From the NCBI GenBank assembly GCA_002356515.1, contig AP017605.1, forward strand, positions 7,549,020 through 7,613,019: DNA of 64,000 nucleotides, given 5' to 3'. Every line of letters starts with the position of its first letter. Position 1 is the stretch's first letter. Source of the DNA: Mesorhizobium loti. Its GTDB lineage: Bacteria > Pseudomonadota > Alphaproteobacteria > Rhizobiales > Rhizobiaceae. The position numbers were made by a program, and so were the translations under genes. Positions 51,046-60,400 of this stretch are shown one piece after another. Below the pieces are notes generated by a model. The model had not been told where the DNA came from. It searched no databases and was given only the letters and a program-made list of their open reading frames with translations.

Positions 51046-52269
51046 TCATTTCACAAGGGTGATCAGGCGGCTGGCATACATCTCGCGATTTCCAAACACG
51101 GCCGAGCAGTCGGTTTTGATGGATGAGTTTCCGGTCATCTGCACGGTCAAGCCAACAAGCCTCAGACAGTCCCCCTGACCGCTCATATCTGAGTTGCCGG
51201 CAAAGGAAATGGCCGCGTCAGGCGCATAGACGAAACCGCTGATCACGGAATTTGCGCCGCCATTCAGCGTCAAGGCCGACGTGTTGCCGCGGTTCTCGAA
51301 AATGGTGATGCCGGCGTAGGGACCGCTGGTGGGTGGCGATAGATTCACCTGTTCATTGGCATTTATGGTGATCTGTGAGCCCTCCATGAGGAATAAGGTC
51401 ACGCCTTGACCGGTCAGGCTGCCGTTGCCGCCGGGTTTCAAGGTGACGCCGCGGAAAATGTAGACGCCCGGATTGAGCGTGATGTTTCCCGACAACGTCT
51501 TGTCGCAATAGGTTCCGGGCGACAGCGCATAGGTTTTGCCGTTCGGGACCGGCAGGCACAATGTGTAGGGGGGAGGGACGACATCCGCCAGAGGATCGAA
51601 AGACGCATATTGATGTTCGAGCGGGGCTCCGCAGGTGAGATTGGCGCTGGGCGGCAAAAGCCCGGAAGTGCCGCCGACGGTCGAGACGCAACCCGCAGAC
51701 ACCTGCGCGGAACCGCCTCGGCTGACGGCATCGGACGCGTCCGAGTTTGCTGCGATCACGCAGCTGCTCATAGCGACATTGGTCGAGCCCTGCAGGCTTA
51801 CGGCTGCCGAAGCATGTGGATCGAGCGCCAGCACACAGGCCTGCGCACCGGGGTTCATCTTGACCGTGGCTGAGCGGTGAGCTGGCCAGGGGGCCGCGCC
51901 ATTGATGAAGCTCGGATGGTTGATGCTGGACGAAAGCGAGATGTAATAGGCGCTCGGGTCGCCGCTGGCGGTTGTCGAAAAAGCGGAGACGCTGTCGGAA
52001 TATTCCTGCTGGTCGGCCAGGCTCAAATTGGCCGCAAAGAATGTCAGCCCAAGTCCCTGGACATCGCTCGCGGCCATGCTGGGCAGGTACTTCGTACCGA
52101 CGGCAAGCCCTGCCGCGTCCAGCGAGTTCTGCAATTGCGCGGCGTCGTCACTCGTGCCCGTCAGATCGATCGTGCCGGCCACGACAACCATTATCGGCAG
52201 CATCGCTATGGCGGTCGCCATGGCAAAGTTGCCGCGCTTCGAAGGCCAGAAGCCCCTCAATGTGAACAT
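51046..52269 (-). CDS. TadG-like / pilus-assembly-type protein
   Basis: A 407-residue extracytoplasmic protein with an N-terminal type IV pilin-like/TadE-TadG anchor: SKRGNFAMATAIAMLPIMVVVAGTIDL (helix from FAMATAIAMLPIMVVVAG). The rest is Ser/Gly/Asn-rich, with a Cys-rich middle (ACVLALDPHASAAVSLQ, GCVSTVGG) and glycan-like beta repeats (SGNITLNPGVYIFRGVTLKPGG). No von Willebrand domain was seen. Probably a minor pilus or adhesin subunit. A second TadG-like gene lies at 55462. Confidence 0.75.
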   Translation of the reverse strand: MFTLRGFWPSKRGNFAMATAIAMLPIMVVVAGTIDLTGTSDDAAQLQNSLDAAGLAVGTKYLPSMAASDVQGLGLTFFAANLSLADQQEYSDSVSAFSTTASGDPSAYYISLSSSINHPSFINGAAPWPAHRSATVKMNPGAQACVLALDPHASAAVSLQGSTNVAMSSCVIAANSDASDAVSRGGSAQVSAGCVSTVGGTSGLLPPSANLTCGAPLEHQYASFDPLADVVPPPYTLCLPVPNGKTYALSPGTYCDKTLSGNITLNPGVYIFRGVTLKPGGNGSLTGQGVTLFLMEGSQITINANEQVNLSPPTSGPYAGITIFENRGNTSALTLNGGANSVISGFVYAPDAAISFAGNSDMSGQGDCLRLVGLTVQMTGNSSIKTDCSAVFGNREMYASRLITLVK

Positions 52270-52561
52270 CGTCCGCCGCCAAGGTTTGCAATGCCTAGGT
52301 GATACGCTTGGGGTCTCTATGAGTAATTTAAGCAATAACTAAAATGCATGGGTTCTAAAATGAGGCGAGGTGGCTCGCCAAACGAAGGCCGCCCGGCACG
52401 CCCAATGAGGGGCAGCAGCCGGAGATGACCGACAACGACTGGTTCCAGCCATTGACGCGGCGACAACCGACGCCAGATCTGCTATCGTCACTCTCGTTCT
52501 TGCAGTGGCAGCTACGGGCGGCCTCACCGCGTGACCGCCCCCGACACACGGGAGGATGGTT

Positions 52562-53386
52562 ATGGCCGGCTTTCATGTCATGGCGGACGCGTATGGGATG
52601 CATGTGCAGCCCACGGTGCGCCGTATCACCACGACGGACCTCTGGGACGCGCTCAAGCTCGGCGCCGAGGATTTCTGGGCAAAACCGTCTCACTACGTGT
52701 TCCTGTGTTTGATCTATCCGATTGTCGGCCTGATCCTCACGCAGTGGAGTTCGGGTTCCAACGCCATTCAACTCGTCTATCCCTTGATGTCGGGCTTTGC
52801 CCTGGTCGGGCCTTTTGCCGCGATCGGGCTCTACGAGATCAGCCGCCGGCGCGAGCTGGGCATGAACACGGATTGGCGCCATGCGCTGGATGTGCGCCGG
52901 TCCCCGGCGCTGCCGTCGATCGCAGTCATCGGCATCATGCTGTTTGCGCTGTTCCTTTTGTGGCTGTTCACCGCGCAATCAATCTACACCAGCCTGTTCG
53001 GCGACCAGCCGCCGGCATCGATCGGCGCCTTCGCCCGCGATGTGCTGACGACCGGCAAGGGCTGGACCCTGATTCTGCTTGGCAACGCGGCCGGGTTCGT
53101 CTTTGCCGTGGTGGTGCTCGCCACGACGGTGATCGCCTTTCCGCTGCTGCTTGACCGTGATGTCGGTGCCGTCTCGGCAATCGAAACCTCGGCCCGGGCG
53201 GTGATGGCAAACCCGCTGCAGATGGCGCTGTGGGGGCTGCTGGTTGCAGTGCTTCTGGTGATCGGCTCCATCCCGCTGTTTGCCGGGCTGGCGGTGGTCA
53301 TGCCGATCCTGGGCCACGCCACCTGGCACCTCTACCGAAAGGTAGTCGAGCCGGCGCAGATCCGCCCGATCCGCCGGCCGATGTAG
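52562..53386 (+). CDS. DUF2189 domain membrane protein
   Basis: A 274-residue inner-membrane protein of the DUF2189 family (cytochrome c oxidase subunit I-like domain in databases, function unknown). Four to six helices: VFLCLIYPIVGLILTQWSSG, YPLMSGFALVGPFAAIGLYE, SIAVIGIMLFALFLLWLFTA, ILLGNAAGFVFAVVVLATTV. ATG 52562 is selected because GGAGG lies 7 bases upstream; ATG 52556 is too close to it. It is divergent from the TadG-like gene. A dispersed REP-like element follows its stop codon. Confidence 0.8.
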   Translation: MAGFHVMADAYGMHVQPTVRRITTTDLWDALKLGAEDFWAKPSHYVFLCLIYPIVGLILTQWSSGSNAIQLVYPLMSGFALVGPFAAIGLYEISRRRELGMNTDWRHALDVRRSPALPSIAVIGIMLFALFLLWLFTAQSIYTSLFGDQPPASIGAFARDVLTTGKGWTLILLGNAAGFVFAVVVLATTVIAFPLLLDRDVGAVSAIETSARAVMANPLQMALWGLLVAVLLVIGSIPLFAGLAVVMPILGHATWHLYRKVVEPAQIRPIRRPM

Positions 53387-53388
53387 AC

Positions 53389-53436
53389 CAGAGCATGGCC
53401 CCCGAACGTGGGAACCGGTTTTGGGATCATGCTCTG
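53389..53436. repeat. Dispersed REP-like palindromic element, copy 1
   Basis: CAGAGCATG (53389-53397) ... CATGCTCTG (53428-53436), with internal GTGGGAACCGGTTTTGGGAT. The core GTGGG(A/T)-CCGGTTTTGGGA recurs in copy 2 at 61394-61443. Palindromes with the motif CCGGTTTTGGG and terminal GCATG-like arms are dispersed widely in Rhizobiales genomes. Just 5 bp after the DUF2189 gene. Confidence 0.7.
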
Positions 53437-53446
53437 CCGGAAGGGC

Positions 53447-54079
53447 TCAGCGCTGGGCGTCGGTCGCCATCTTCAGCGCCAGCGCCGTCAGCACCCCTCC
53501 CATCATCCAGCGCTGGATGACCAGCCACAATGGCCGCCCGGCAAGGAAGGTGGCGATCGAGCCGGCCGTCACCGCGATGATGGCATTGACGGTCAGGCTG
53601 ATTGAGATCTGCGTCGCGCCCAGAACCAAGAGCTGCGACAGGACATGGCCTTTGCCGATGCTGATGAATTGCGGCAGGAGCGACAGATAGAGCACCGCTA
53701 CCTTGGGGTTGAGCAGATTGGTCATCAGCCCCATGGCGAATAGCTTGCGCGGCCGGTCTTTCGGCAGGTCGCGCACCTGGAACGGTGAGCGGCCGCCAGG
53801 CTTCACGGCCTGCCAGGCAAGCCACAAGAGATAGAGCACGCCGGCAAAGCGCAGTGCGTCATAGGCATAGGGCACGGCGAGCAGCAGCGCCGTAATGCCG
53901 AACGCCGCCGACACCACATAGAACAGGAAGCCCACCGCGACCCCGCCAAGCGAGATCAGTCCGGCCTTCGGCCCTTGCGACAGCGAGCGTGAGATCAGGT
54001 AGATCATGTTCGGGCCTGGCGTCAGCACCATGCCAAGGCAGACCAGCGCGAAGGCGATATGATTGGCGGTATCGGGCAT
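53447..54079 (-). CDS. LysE family translocator
   Basis: A 210-residue RhtB/LysE-type amino acid exporter, about six helices. N-terminal motif MVLTPGPNMIYLISRSLSQG (P-G-P-N), mid motif FAMGLMTNLLNPKVAVLYLSLLPQF (N-LLNPK) and C-terminal helix SIATFLAGRPLWLVIQRWMMGG. Starts at ATG 54079 (the frame extends upstream without a Shine-Dalgarno site). Divergent from the FAD oxidoreductase gene at 54296. Confidence 0.9.
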   Translation of the reverse strand: MPDTANHIAFALVCLGMVLTPGPNMIYLISRSLSQGPKAGLISLGGVAVGFLFYVVSAAFGITALLLAVPYAYDALRFAGVLYLLWLAWQAVKPGGRSPFQVRDLPKDRPRKLFAMGLMTNLLNPKVAVLYLSLLPQFISIGKGHVLSQLLVLGATQISISLTVNAIIAVTAGSIATFLAGRPLWLVIQRWMMGGVLTALALKMATDAQR

Positions 54080-54295
54080 TGTTCGTCCCCTAAGCGTGCC
54101 GCGATGGACGCACGATCCCGCGAGCGGGTGATATGTGCCTGTCGCGGCAGGCACCCGCAAGGGCTTGGCGGCGCCAGGCGTTGCGCCAGAAAATCACAAG
54201 CCTGTCATCGACATGCCAATTCCCCGTCTTAAGGACGAGCCGGAGTTGGCGTTTCATTTCATGCGGTCTATGCCTGCAATGCCCGGGAGTTCATC

Positions 54296-55465
54296 GTGAC
54301 CACGAACAAAGCCATCAAACTTGCGGTGATCGGACGTGGTCTGATCGGCTCGGCGGCTGCGCGACATTTGTCCAAAATGGGCCATGATGTTGCACTGATC
54401 GGGCCCGATGAGCCGACCGATTATCCGCACCATGGCGGTGTCTTTGGAAGCCACTACGATGAGGGCCGTATCACGCGGGTTTTCGACGCCCATCCATTCT
54501 GGCGGCAGGCCAACAGCGCTGCGATTTCTCGCTACGGCGAGATTTCCGCGGAGAGCGGTGTGGAATTCTACCGGGAAGTCGGCGTGCTTCATGTCGGCCC
54601 TCGCGAAAGCACTGATATCGCCTCGGTTGGCAAAATAGCCGCCGAGGCTGGCATTCGCTGTGAAGCCTATGATGATACTGCGCTCGCGGAGCGATTTCCG
54701 TTTCTGAAATCGACGGCGGGAATGCGCGGATATTTCGAGCCGCGCAATGCCGGACACATCAGCCCGCGCCGCCTGGTCCGGGCGCAGACGATTGCGGCGG
54801 AGCGCGCCGGGGCTCGCATCATCGACGAACCTGTCCTGGGGATTTCGGAAAGCGGCTCCGGTGTGACGATCCGGACGCGATCGGGCAGTGTCGAGGCCGA
54901 GCGTGTTCTTGTCGCGGCAGGCGGGCATACCCAGTCACTGCTCGGTCAATCCCTGGGCTTTACGGTCTATGGGCGTACCGTGGCGATGTTTCGGCTCGGT
55001 GCGGGGGAGGTTCAACGCCTGGCCGGAATGCCGTCGATGCGTTGTTTCGGACCCAAGGGCGAGGATCCCTATATTCTGCCGCCGATCCCCTATCCGGACG
55101 GGCAAACCTGGTTGAAGCTCGGCGGCGACCCGGTCGATCTGCCGCTCGAAAGCGAGGCGGATATCAAGGACTGGTTCAAATCGGGCGGGTCGATCGAGGT
55201 TGCCGATGGGCTTCAAAAGCAGATCCTTGAGCGTATTCGCGACCTCGATTTCGAAGAACGCCGGGTCGTGCCTTGCATGACCACCTTTGGCGACTCGGGC
55301 TTGCCTTGCATCCGGCCGCTTTCGCAGCGTGTAGCGGTTGCATTCGGCTGCTATGGCAAGAGTGCGAAATGTTCGGACGAATTGGGCCGGTTGGGCGGCA
55401 TGGCGCTGCTCGGCGAGATCAGAGCCGAGCTCGCACCCAAGAACGTGTTCAGCGCCGCTTCCTAG
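54296..55465 (+). CDS. FAD-dependent amine oxidoreductase (SolA/sarcosine-oxidase-like)
   Basis: A 389-residue flavoprotein of the monomeric sarcosine/N-methyltryptophan oxidase fold. Rossmann motif KLAVIGRGLIGSAAARHLSKMG (in pieces KLAVIGRGLIGSAAARHL, SKMG), active-site patch GGVFGSHYDEGRITRVFD and C-terminal FAD-shielding region FGCYGKSAKCSDELGRLGG (the Cys of the covalent-flavin KCxTxxxP motif is replaced by the KCSDE context). GTG 54296 has GGGAG upstream. Its stop overlaps tail-to-tail with the TadG gene at 55462. It could deaminate a methylated amine. Confidence 0.85.
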   Translation: MTTNKAIKLAVIGRGLIGSAAARHLSKMGHDVALIGPDEPTDYPHHGGVFGSHYDEGRITRVFDAHPFWRQANSAAISRYGEISAESGVEFYREVGVLHVGPRESTDIASVGKIAAEAGIRCEAYDDTALAERFPFLKSTAGMRGYFEPRNAGHISPRRLVRAQTIAAERAGARIIDEPVLGISESGSGVTIRTRSGSVEAERVLVAAGGHTQSLLGQSLGFTVYGRTVAMFRLGAGEVQRLAGMPSMRCFGPKGEDPYILPPIPYPDGQTWLKLGGDPVDLPLESEADIKDWFKSGGSIEVADGLQKQILERIRDLDFEERRVVPCMTTFGDSGLPCIRPLSQRVAVAFGCYGKSAKCSDELGRLGGMALLGEIRAELAPKNVFSAAS

Positions 55466-57447
55466 CCGACCACCCGCAGGTTCGACAGTTCGTTGCCGAT
55501 TTCCTTGAAGTCGTTCGACAGGCTGGCGCCGGTCGCATTCCAGAACAGCTTGGCCGGCTTGGTCGGATCCGTCGCGTCCTTGCGGAAGCGCGAGTCCGAC
55601 GAGCAGGATTTCAGCGCATCGATCGCCAGCTTGTCGCTTGCCTTGGTCGTCGACAGGTCGAGCGCCACCGTCATCACCATGATGTTGGCTGCCTTGGCGT
55701 TGTTGCAGAGCGTTACCATCTGCTCGTTGAGCGCGTTGGTGTAATTGCCGTTCGAATAGTCGAACTGACCAATGGCGCTCGATGTGCCCATGAACATGCG
55801 GCCGACCGTGGTGCCGTTGTAGCCGGGGTTGAGATAGCCGTAGGACGCATAGGTCGATTTCGAATTGGCGGGATCTGAATAGCCCAGCGAAGACGGTGTG
55901 TAGTAGGTGTTGGCGCCGTCGGTCAGCACGATCACCACCTTGTCGTTGCCTTTCTCGGTTTCCGCGCGCCCTTGCGTGAACGGCTCGCCACTCGAAACCA
56001 CCCGCCAGCCCCACGCCAGGCCCTCGGGAACATTGGTGCCGCCATTTGGCTGCATGAGGTCGATCGCGGCCTTGATCGCGGTGGCCCCATCGGTGACGCT
56101 GACATCGGTCAGCGGCGTGATCGGGTTGGTGGTGCAGCTGTAGTTCGGGCCATTGCCAGAGGGTAGCGCCGGCGCATCTATTGGCCGCGGCTGGAAATAT
56201 TTGGCCATATTGCGCAGCCGCGATTGACCGGTGCTGCTCGAAGGATCGTCGTTCCACCAGCTGTTCACCGCGCCGTAGGTCACCGGGGCGGCTTCGTCGG
56301 GGTCTTGGGTGAGCTTCCAGTGATTGCCGGGCTCGTCGGGAGCGAACATCGGCACGAACATCGTTGCCGGATCGCCGACGCCTATGCCGGTGTTCGCCGA
56401 ACCCCCGGATGGCGGGGTGTCGTTGACATTGTAGGGGTAGGGCCGGGCCTCCACGCAGCCCTGCCAGCTGGCAAATGGACCGTAGGAATCGATGTAGTCA
56501 TATTCGTCGTGGCTGCGTTTGCAGGTGTTGTTCGAATTGTACTCGTCGCAAACCACCCGCTTGCTGTTGACGACACGCTCGTGGTTGGTGACGACCTTCA
56601 TGTCCCGATACAGCGAAAACCGGGTCAGCATCTGGCCTTCCTCGGTGCCCCAGCCAGTGCCGCGCTTGTACCAGATACCGTTGGTCTGCTGGGCGTATTT
56701 GTTGGCCGCATTCAGCGTCGACCAGTCGAAATTCTCGTTCGACACCGGCGACAGGCCCTCGGTGTCCATCCACGACGCGTTGCCATTGCCGGGGCCGACA
56801 TTGACCGAAGCGGCAAAGGGCACGAGGCCGAACTGCACCGGCTTGTCGACCTGCTTGATCATAACCGCCTGCTGGGCCAGCGTGTCGACCAGCTGCTTCG
56901 ACGCAGTCTTGAGAAGATCGATGCGCTTTTGTCCAGAGCCGGTGCCGAGTGTGGTCATCGATCCGGAATTGTCGAGCACCAGGGCAACTTCCAACGTGTT
57001 CTTCAGCCGCACCTGGGAGGTGATGTTGAAGCTGATCCTCTGGTTCGCATCGGTCGCGGATTTGCCGACCATCTGGGCGAAGGCGGGATAGAAATAGGGC
57101 TTGTAGGCAAGCTGCGCCGTCATCGTGAGCAGGCCACCGCCGCTGGTGTTGCTCGGCAAGGTGACGTTGAGCGTCGTGCTGGCGGGATCGACATCGTTCA
57201 GGTTGGCATTGAAGAAATCGAGCGCATAGGCTCTCAACTGGTCGTCGGTCGCACCTTCCGTCAGCCGGCGCGCCGTGGCGAAGTTGGCGGCGTCGAGCGC
57301 ATTCGTCACCATCTGCTTTTCGCGGTTCATTTCGGTGAAGTCGACCGCGATCGCCAGGCCGCCCATCAACGGCACCATCGCCACGACTGTCATAAGAGCA
57401 TAGTTGCCGCGTCTGTCGCGGCGGAACTGGCGCCAGATTTCATGCAT
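55462..57447 (-). CDS. TadG-like pilus protein with von Willebrand A domain
   Basis: A 661-residue protein. N-terminal TadE/TadG-like segment RRDRRGNYALMTVVAMVPLMGGLAIAVDF (helix from NYALMTVVAMVPLMGGLAIA) anchoring in the inner membrane. vWA domain with MIDAS motif LVLDNSGSMTT (about 150-160), later T in ATSIGQ-like segment and DGANTYYTPS (about 450). The start is ATG 57447; a GTG at 57498 has no Shine-Dalgarno site. Such TadG/vWA proteins contribute to Flp-type pili. It overlaps the upstream oxidoreductase only at the stop codons. Confidence 0.85.
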   Translation of the reverse strand: MHEIWRQFRRDRRGNYALMTVVAMVPLMGGLAIAVDFTEMNREKQMVTNALDAANFATARRLTEGATDDQLRAYALDFFNANLNDVDPASTTLNVTLPSNTSGGGLLTMTAQLAYKPYFYPAFAQMVGKSATDANQRISFNITSQVRLKNTLEVALVLDNSGSMTTLGTGSGQKRIDLLKTASKQLVDTLAQQAVMIKQVDKPVQFGLVPFAASVNVGPGNGNASWMDTEGLSPVSNENFDWSTLNAANKYAQQTNGIWYKRGTGWGTEEGQMLTRFSLYRDMKVVTNHERVVNSKRVVCDEYNSNNTCKRSHDEYDYIDSYGPFASWQGCVEARPYPYNVNDTPPSGGSANTGIGVGDPATMFVPMFAPDEPGNHWKLTQDPDEAAPVTYGAVNSWWNDDPSSSTGQSRLRNMAKYFQPRPIDAPALPSGNGPNYSCTTNPITPLTDVSVTDGATAIKAAIDLMQPNGGTNVPEGLAWGWRVVSSGEPFTQGRAETEKGNDKVVIVLTDGANTYYTPSSLGYSDPANSKSTYASYGYLNPGYNGTTVGRMFMGTSSAIGQFDYSNGNYTNALNEQMVTLCNNAKAANIMVMTVALDLSTTKASDKLAIDALKSCSSDSRFRKDATDPTKPAKLFWNATGASLSNDFKEIGNELSNLRVVG

Positions 57448-57810
57448 GTCTTGCAGCGGCCCCCGCCGGCGGATTCTCGATTGGCGCCAGCTTTTCACAA
57501 AACGCTGAAGGGCCGGTTTGGGAAACCGCTCTATTGCTCGGTCGGCGCTTCACCAACCGCTAACCATCCAACGGCCGCGGCCCTGATGCCGTCCAGAAAA
57601 ACGTCTGCCGACGCAGGACTTGGGCATATCGGGCTGACAAATAACAGGGATAAGGCGGAGCTCATGGTCGTCCAGTCCAACTCTCATTGATCAATTGACG
57701 AGACCGTCAGGTGAAAGCTGGTGACAGCATGGATCGGTTCGGATAATTCGAACCCGCTGTGGCGAACCGTCGGCCGCGGCGCTCGCAACGCTCATATTGA
57801 AGGACACGGC
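57448..57810. other. Intergenic region between TadG-like and HAD genes
   Basis: This 363-bp gap separates the divergent genes. CGGTTT-ggg-AAACCG (57514-57528) is a short inverted repeat. No conserved gene, -35/-10 pair or riboswitch was recognised; it should contain two promoters. Confidence 0.4.
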
Positions 57811-58671
57811 ATGGCGGATTCGCCTGAAATCGTCGGCTCGCTCGAAGACGTCTCGAAAGCCTATTCGGCAATTCTTTGCGATGTCTGGGGTGTCGTGCAC
57901 AACGGCGAATGGCATTTTCCCGCGGCCGCGGCGGCGCTGGCCAAGGCGAGGGCAGCCGGTATTCCCGTTGTCCTCATCACCAACTCGCCCCGCCGCAACG
58001 CCGATGTCGTGGCTCAGATGAGCGCAATCGGCGTTCCGCCGTCAGCCTACGACCGTGTGGTGACCTCGGGCGACGTGACCCGTGACCTGATCGCGGAGGG
58101 CCCACGCAAGGTTTTCCACATCGGCGCCGACCGCGACCTGACCCTCTATGACGGCCTCGATGTCGATCTCGTCGAGGAATTCGAGGCCGCCGGCGTTGTC
58201 TGCACCGGGCTGTTCAACGACGAGGTCGAGAAGCCTGAGGATTATGCGGAAATGCTGCGCCGATTGCGGGCCAGGAACCTGCCGTTCATCTGCGCCAACC
58301 CCGATATCATGGTGGAGCGCGGCGAACGGATCATCTGGTGCGCCGGTGCCCTGGCGCGCGACTATGCCCAGCTCGGCGGCCGCACGCTGATCGCCGGAAA
58401 GCCCTACGCGCCTGTATATGACGTGGCGATGAAGGAGGTGGCGGAGCTGCTTGGCCGGCCGGTTGAACGTTCTCGGATATTGGCCATCGGCGACGGGATG
58501 ATGACCGATGTGAAGGGCGCGGCCGACAATGGTTTCGACGTTCTCTATGTCTCCGGCGGCATTCATGCCCGCGACTACGGCGATGCATCCCGGCCGGATC
58601 CGGCAAAGCTCGGGCTCTTCCTGGAACGGCACGGCTATCGTCCGGTGGCCGTCATGGTCAGACTGCAGTAG
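57811..58671 (+). CDS. TIGR01459 family HAD-type hydrolase
   Basis: A 286-residue haloacid-dehalogenase-superfamily protein of the NagD-like branch. Motif I ILCDVWGVVHNG (Asp nucleophile in the first D), motif II VVLITNSPRRN, motif III Lys in AGKPYAP, motif IV GDGMMTDVKGAADNGF (about 228-243). It lies next to ribF, a common neighbour in Rhizobiales, and likely dephosphorylates a small phosphate ester, perhaps in flavin metabolism. The frame is open upstream to 57721 but ATG 57811 gives the family N-terminus MADSPEIVGSL. Confidence 0.9.
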   Translation: MADSPEIVGSLEDVSKAYSAILCDVWGVVHNGEWHFPAAAAALAKARAAGIPVVLITNSPRRNADVVAQMSAIGVPPSAYDRVVTSGDVTRDLIAEGPRKVFHIGADRDLTLYDGLDVDLVEEFEAAGVVCTGLFNDEVEKPEDYAEMLRRLRARNLPFICANPDIMVERGERIIWCAGALARDYAQLGGRTLIAGKPYAPVYDVAMKEVAELLGRPVERSRILAIGDGMMTDVKGAADNGFDVLYVSGGIHARDYGDASRPDPAKLGLFLERHGYRPVAVMVRLQ

Positions 58672-58677
58672 GTGGCA

Positions 58678-59658
58678 ATGGTAGCCTTCCAGCATCTCTC
58701 GGCAACCGCGCCGCTGCCCGCCGATCTGCGTGGCGGCGTTGTCGCGATCGGCAATTTCGATGGCGTCCACCGTGGTCATCAGGCGGTGCTCGAACGGGCG
58801 CTGGCCGAGGCTGTGCGGCGTGACGTGCCGGCCCTGGTGCTGAGCTTCGAACCGCATCCGCGAAAGGTCTTCAGGCCTGACATGCCGTTGTTCGTGCTGA
58901 CGCCGCCGCCGATGAAGGCGCGGCTCTTGTCGTTGCTGGGCTTTGCCGCACTCGTCGAGCAGCCGTTCACGCGCGACTTCGCCGCGCTGTCGGCGGAAGC
59001 GTTCATCACCGACGTGCTGGAGAGGACGCTCGGTATCACCCACGCTGTGACTGGTTTCGATTTCCATTTCGGCAAGGACCGCCAGGGCGGACCGGCTTAT
59101 CTGATGGCAGCCGGCGAACGCCATGGCTTTGGCGTCACGCTTGTCGACGCCTTTCGCGACGAGGGCGCCGAGGTGGTTTCATCGAGCCGGATCCGGGCCT
59201 TGCTCTGCGATGGCGAGGTGAGCGAGGCCGCCGGTCTGCTCGGCTATCGCTTCACGGTGGAGAGCGAGGTCGTCGGCGGCCAGCAACTCGGACGGACGCT
59301 CGGCTTTCCCACGGCGAATATGCGGCTTCCCGCGGAAGCCACCCTCAAGGAAGGGATCTATGCCGTCCGCTTCCGGCGCGCCGACGGCACGTTGCATGAC
59401 GGCGTCGCCTCCTTCGGCCGCCGCCCGACCGTTGACGACAATGGCGCACCGCTTCTGGAAACCTTCGTCTTCGATTTTTCCGGCGATCTCTATGGCGAGA
59501 CCTGTGAGGTCTCGTTCTTCGGCTTCCTGCGCAGCGAGATCAAATTCGACGGGCTCGATGCCTTGGTGGTGCAGATGAAGCGCGATGAAGCCGAAGCACG
59601 CGCGCTGCTTGCCAGCGTCAAGCCGCTATCCGGTCTGGACGCTTCGGTGGCGTTCTGA
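58678..59658 (+). CDS. ribF: Bifunctional riboflavin kinase / FAD synthetase
   Basis: A 326-residue enzyme making FMN and FAD. N-terminal FAD-synthetase (nucleotidyltransferase) half: VVAIGNFDGVHRGHQAVL (about 25-42, with HxGH), LSFEPHPRKVFRP, SSSRIRALL (the ISSTRIR motif). C-terminal riboflavin kinase half (about 185-326): GRTLGFPTANMRLP and GVASFGRRPTV, then ETFVFDF. GTG 58672 immediately after the HAD stop is in frame, but ATG 58678 is better spaced from AGGTGG. Co-transcribed with the HAD gene (6-bp gap). Confidence 0.97.
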   Translation: MVAFQHLSATAPLPADLRGGVVAIGNFDGVHRGHQAVLERALAEAVRRDVPALVLSFEPHPRKVFRPDMPLFVLTPPPMKARLLSLLGFAALVEQPFTRDFAALSAEAFITDVLERTLGITHAVTGFDFHFGKDRQGGPAYLMAAGERHGFGVTLVDAFRDEGAEVVSSSRIRALLCDGEVSEAAGLLGYRFTVESEVVGGQQLGRTLGFPTANMRLPAEATLKEGIYAVRFRRADGTLHDGVASFGRRPTVDDNGAPLLETFVFDFSGDLYGETCEVSFFGFLRSEIKFDGLDALVVQMKRDEAEARALLASVKPLSGLDASVAF

Positions 59659-59659
59659 G

Positions 59660-60214
59660 CTACTTCTTCAGCGCAAGGCCGACCGCGATGAAGGTCCAGC
59701 CCTGGAAGATCAGGTCGATCGCCAGGAACAATCCGAGCACCCATAGGCTGTTGACCGGCCAACCCATGGCGATGATTAAGCCAGCAACCACGCTGATGAT
59801 ACCCGCCGCGACGATCCAGCCCCAGCCCTGTTGCGGGCGGTGACTGTAGCCGACCCAGACCCGCAGCGCGCCGGAAGCGACGAGCGCAACGGCCAGCAGG
59901 AAGGTCAGCACCGCCGAGGCCAGCAGCGGATTGTCGAAAGCGAAAAATCCGGCGACCGCGTAAAGCAGTCCGCTGAGCAGCCAGTAGAAGAAGCGGCCCC
60001 AGGTTTTGACCCCGAAAGCATGCATGATCTCGATGATGCCGGCCACCAGCATCAGCCAGCCGACGACATAGACGGAAGCCACCGTGGCGATGAACAGATT
60101 GCCGAAGGCAATGCCGCCGAGGATCAGCAGCAACACGCCCAGACCGACGAACCATCCCCATTTTGCTCGGGTCTCCCCGATCGCGTTCTTCAGTGTATCG
60201 CCGTGCAAGGTCAT
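59660..60214 (-). CDS. HdeD family acid-resistance protein
   Basis: A 184-residue inner-membrane protein with six predicted helices (HdeD/DUF308), e.g. GWFVGLGVLLLILGGIAFGN, IATVASVYVVGWLMLVAGII, VLTFLLAVALVASGALRVW. HdeD-type proteins are linked to acid stress in E. coli. ATG 60214 with GGAGG 7 bases upstream. It converges with ribF (1-bp gap) and lies between ribF and ileS, where the rhizobial core order is usually uninterrupted. Confidence 0.88.
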   Translation of the reverse strand: MTLHGDTLKNAIGETRAKWGWFVGLGVLLLILGGIAFGNLFIATVASVYVVGWLMLVAGIIEIMHAFGVKTWGRFFYWLLSGLLYAVAGFFAFDNPLLASAVLTFLLAVALVASGALRVWVGYSHRPQQGWGWIVAAGIISVVAGLIIAMGWPVNSLWVLGLFLAIDLIFQGWTFIAVGLALKK

Positions 60215-60400
60215 GTCGCCACCTCCGTCGAGGACCGCCAGCATGCAACGAAGTTAGCTCCGGTGCCTGTCCGCGTCCAGCCGGGGCGGCCCGATGGTGC
60301 AGCCAATTCGAGGCGGATGTCTCGGCCTTAAATCAAATTTTACCAAAGCCTCGTCAAAGCTGTCACCGAAGGACAGTTGTATCGTGTTAGTGGAGTGGCC

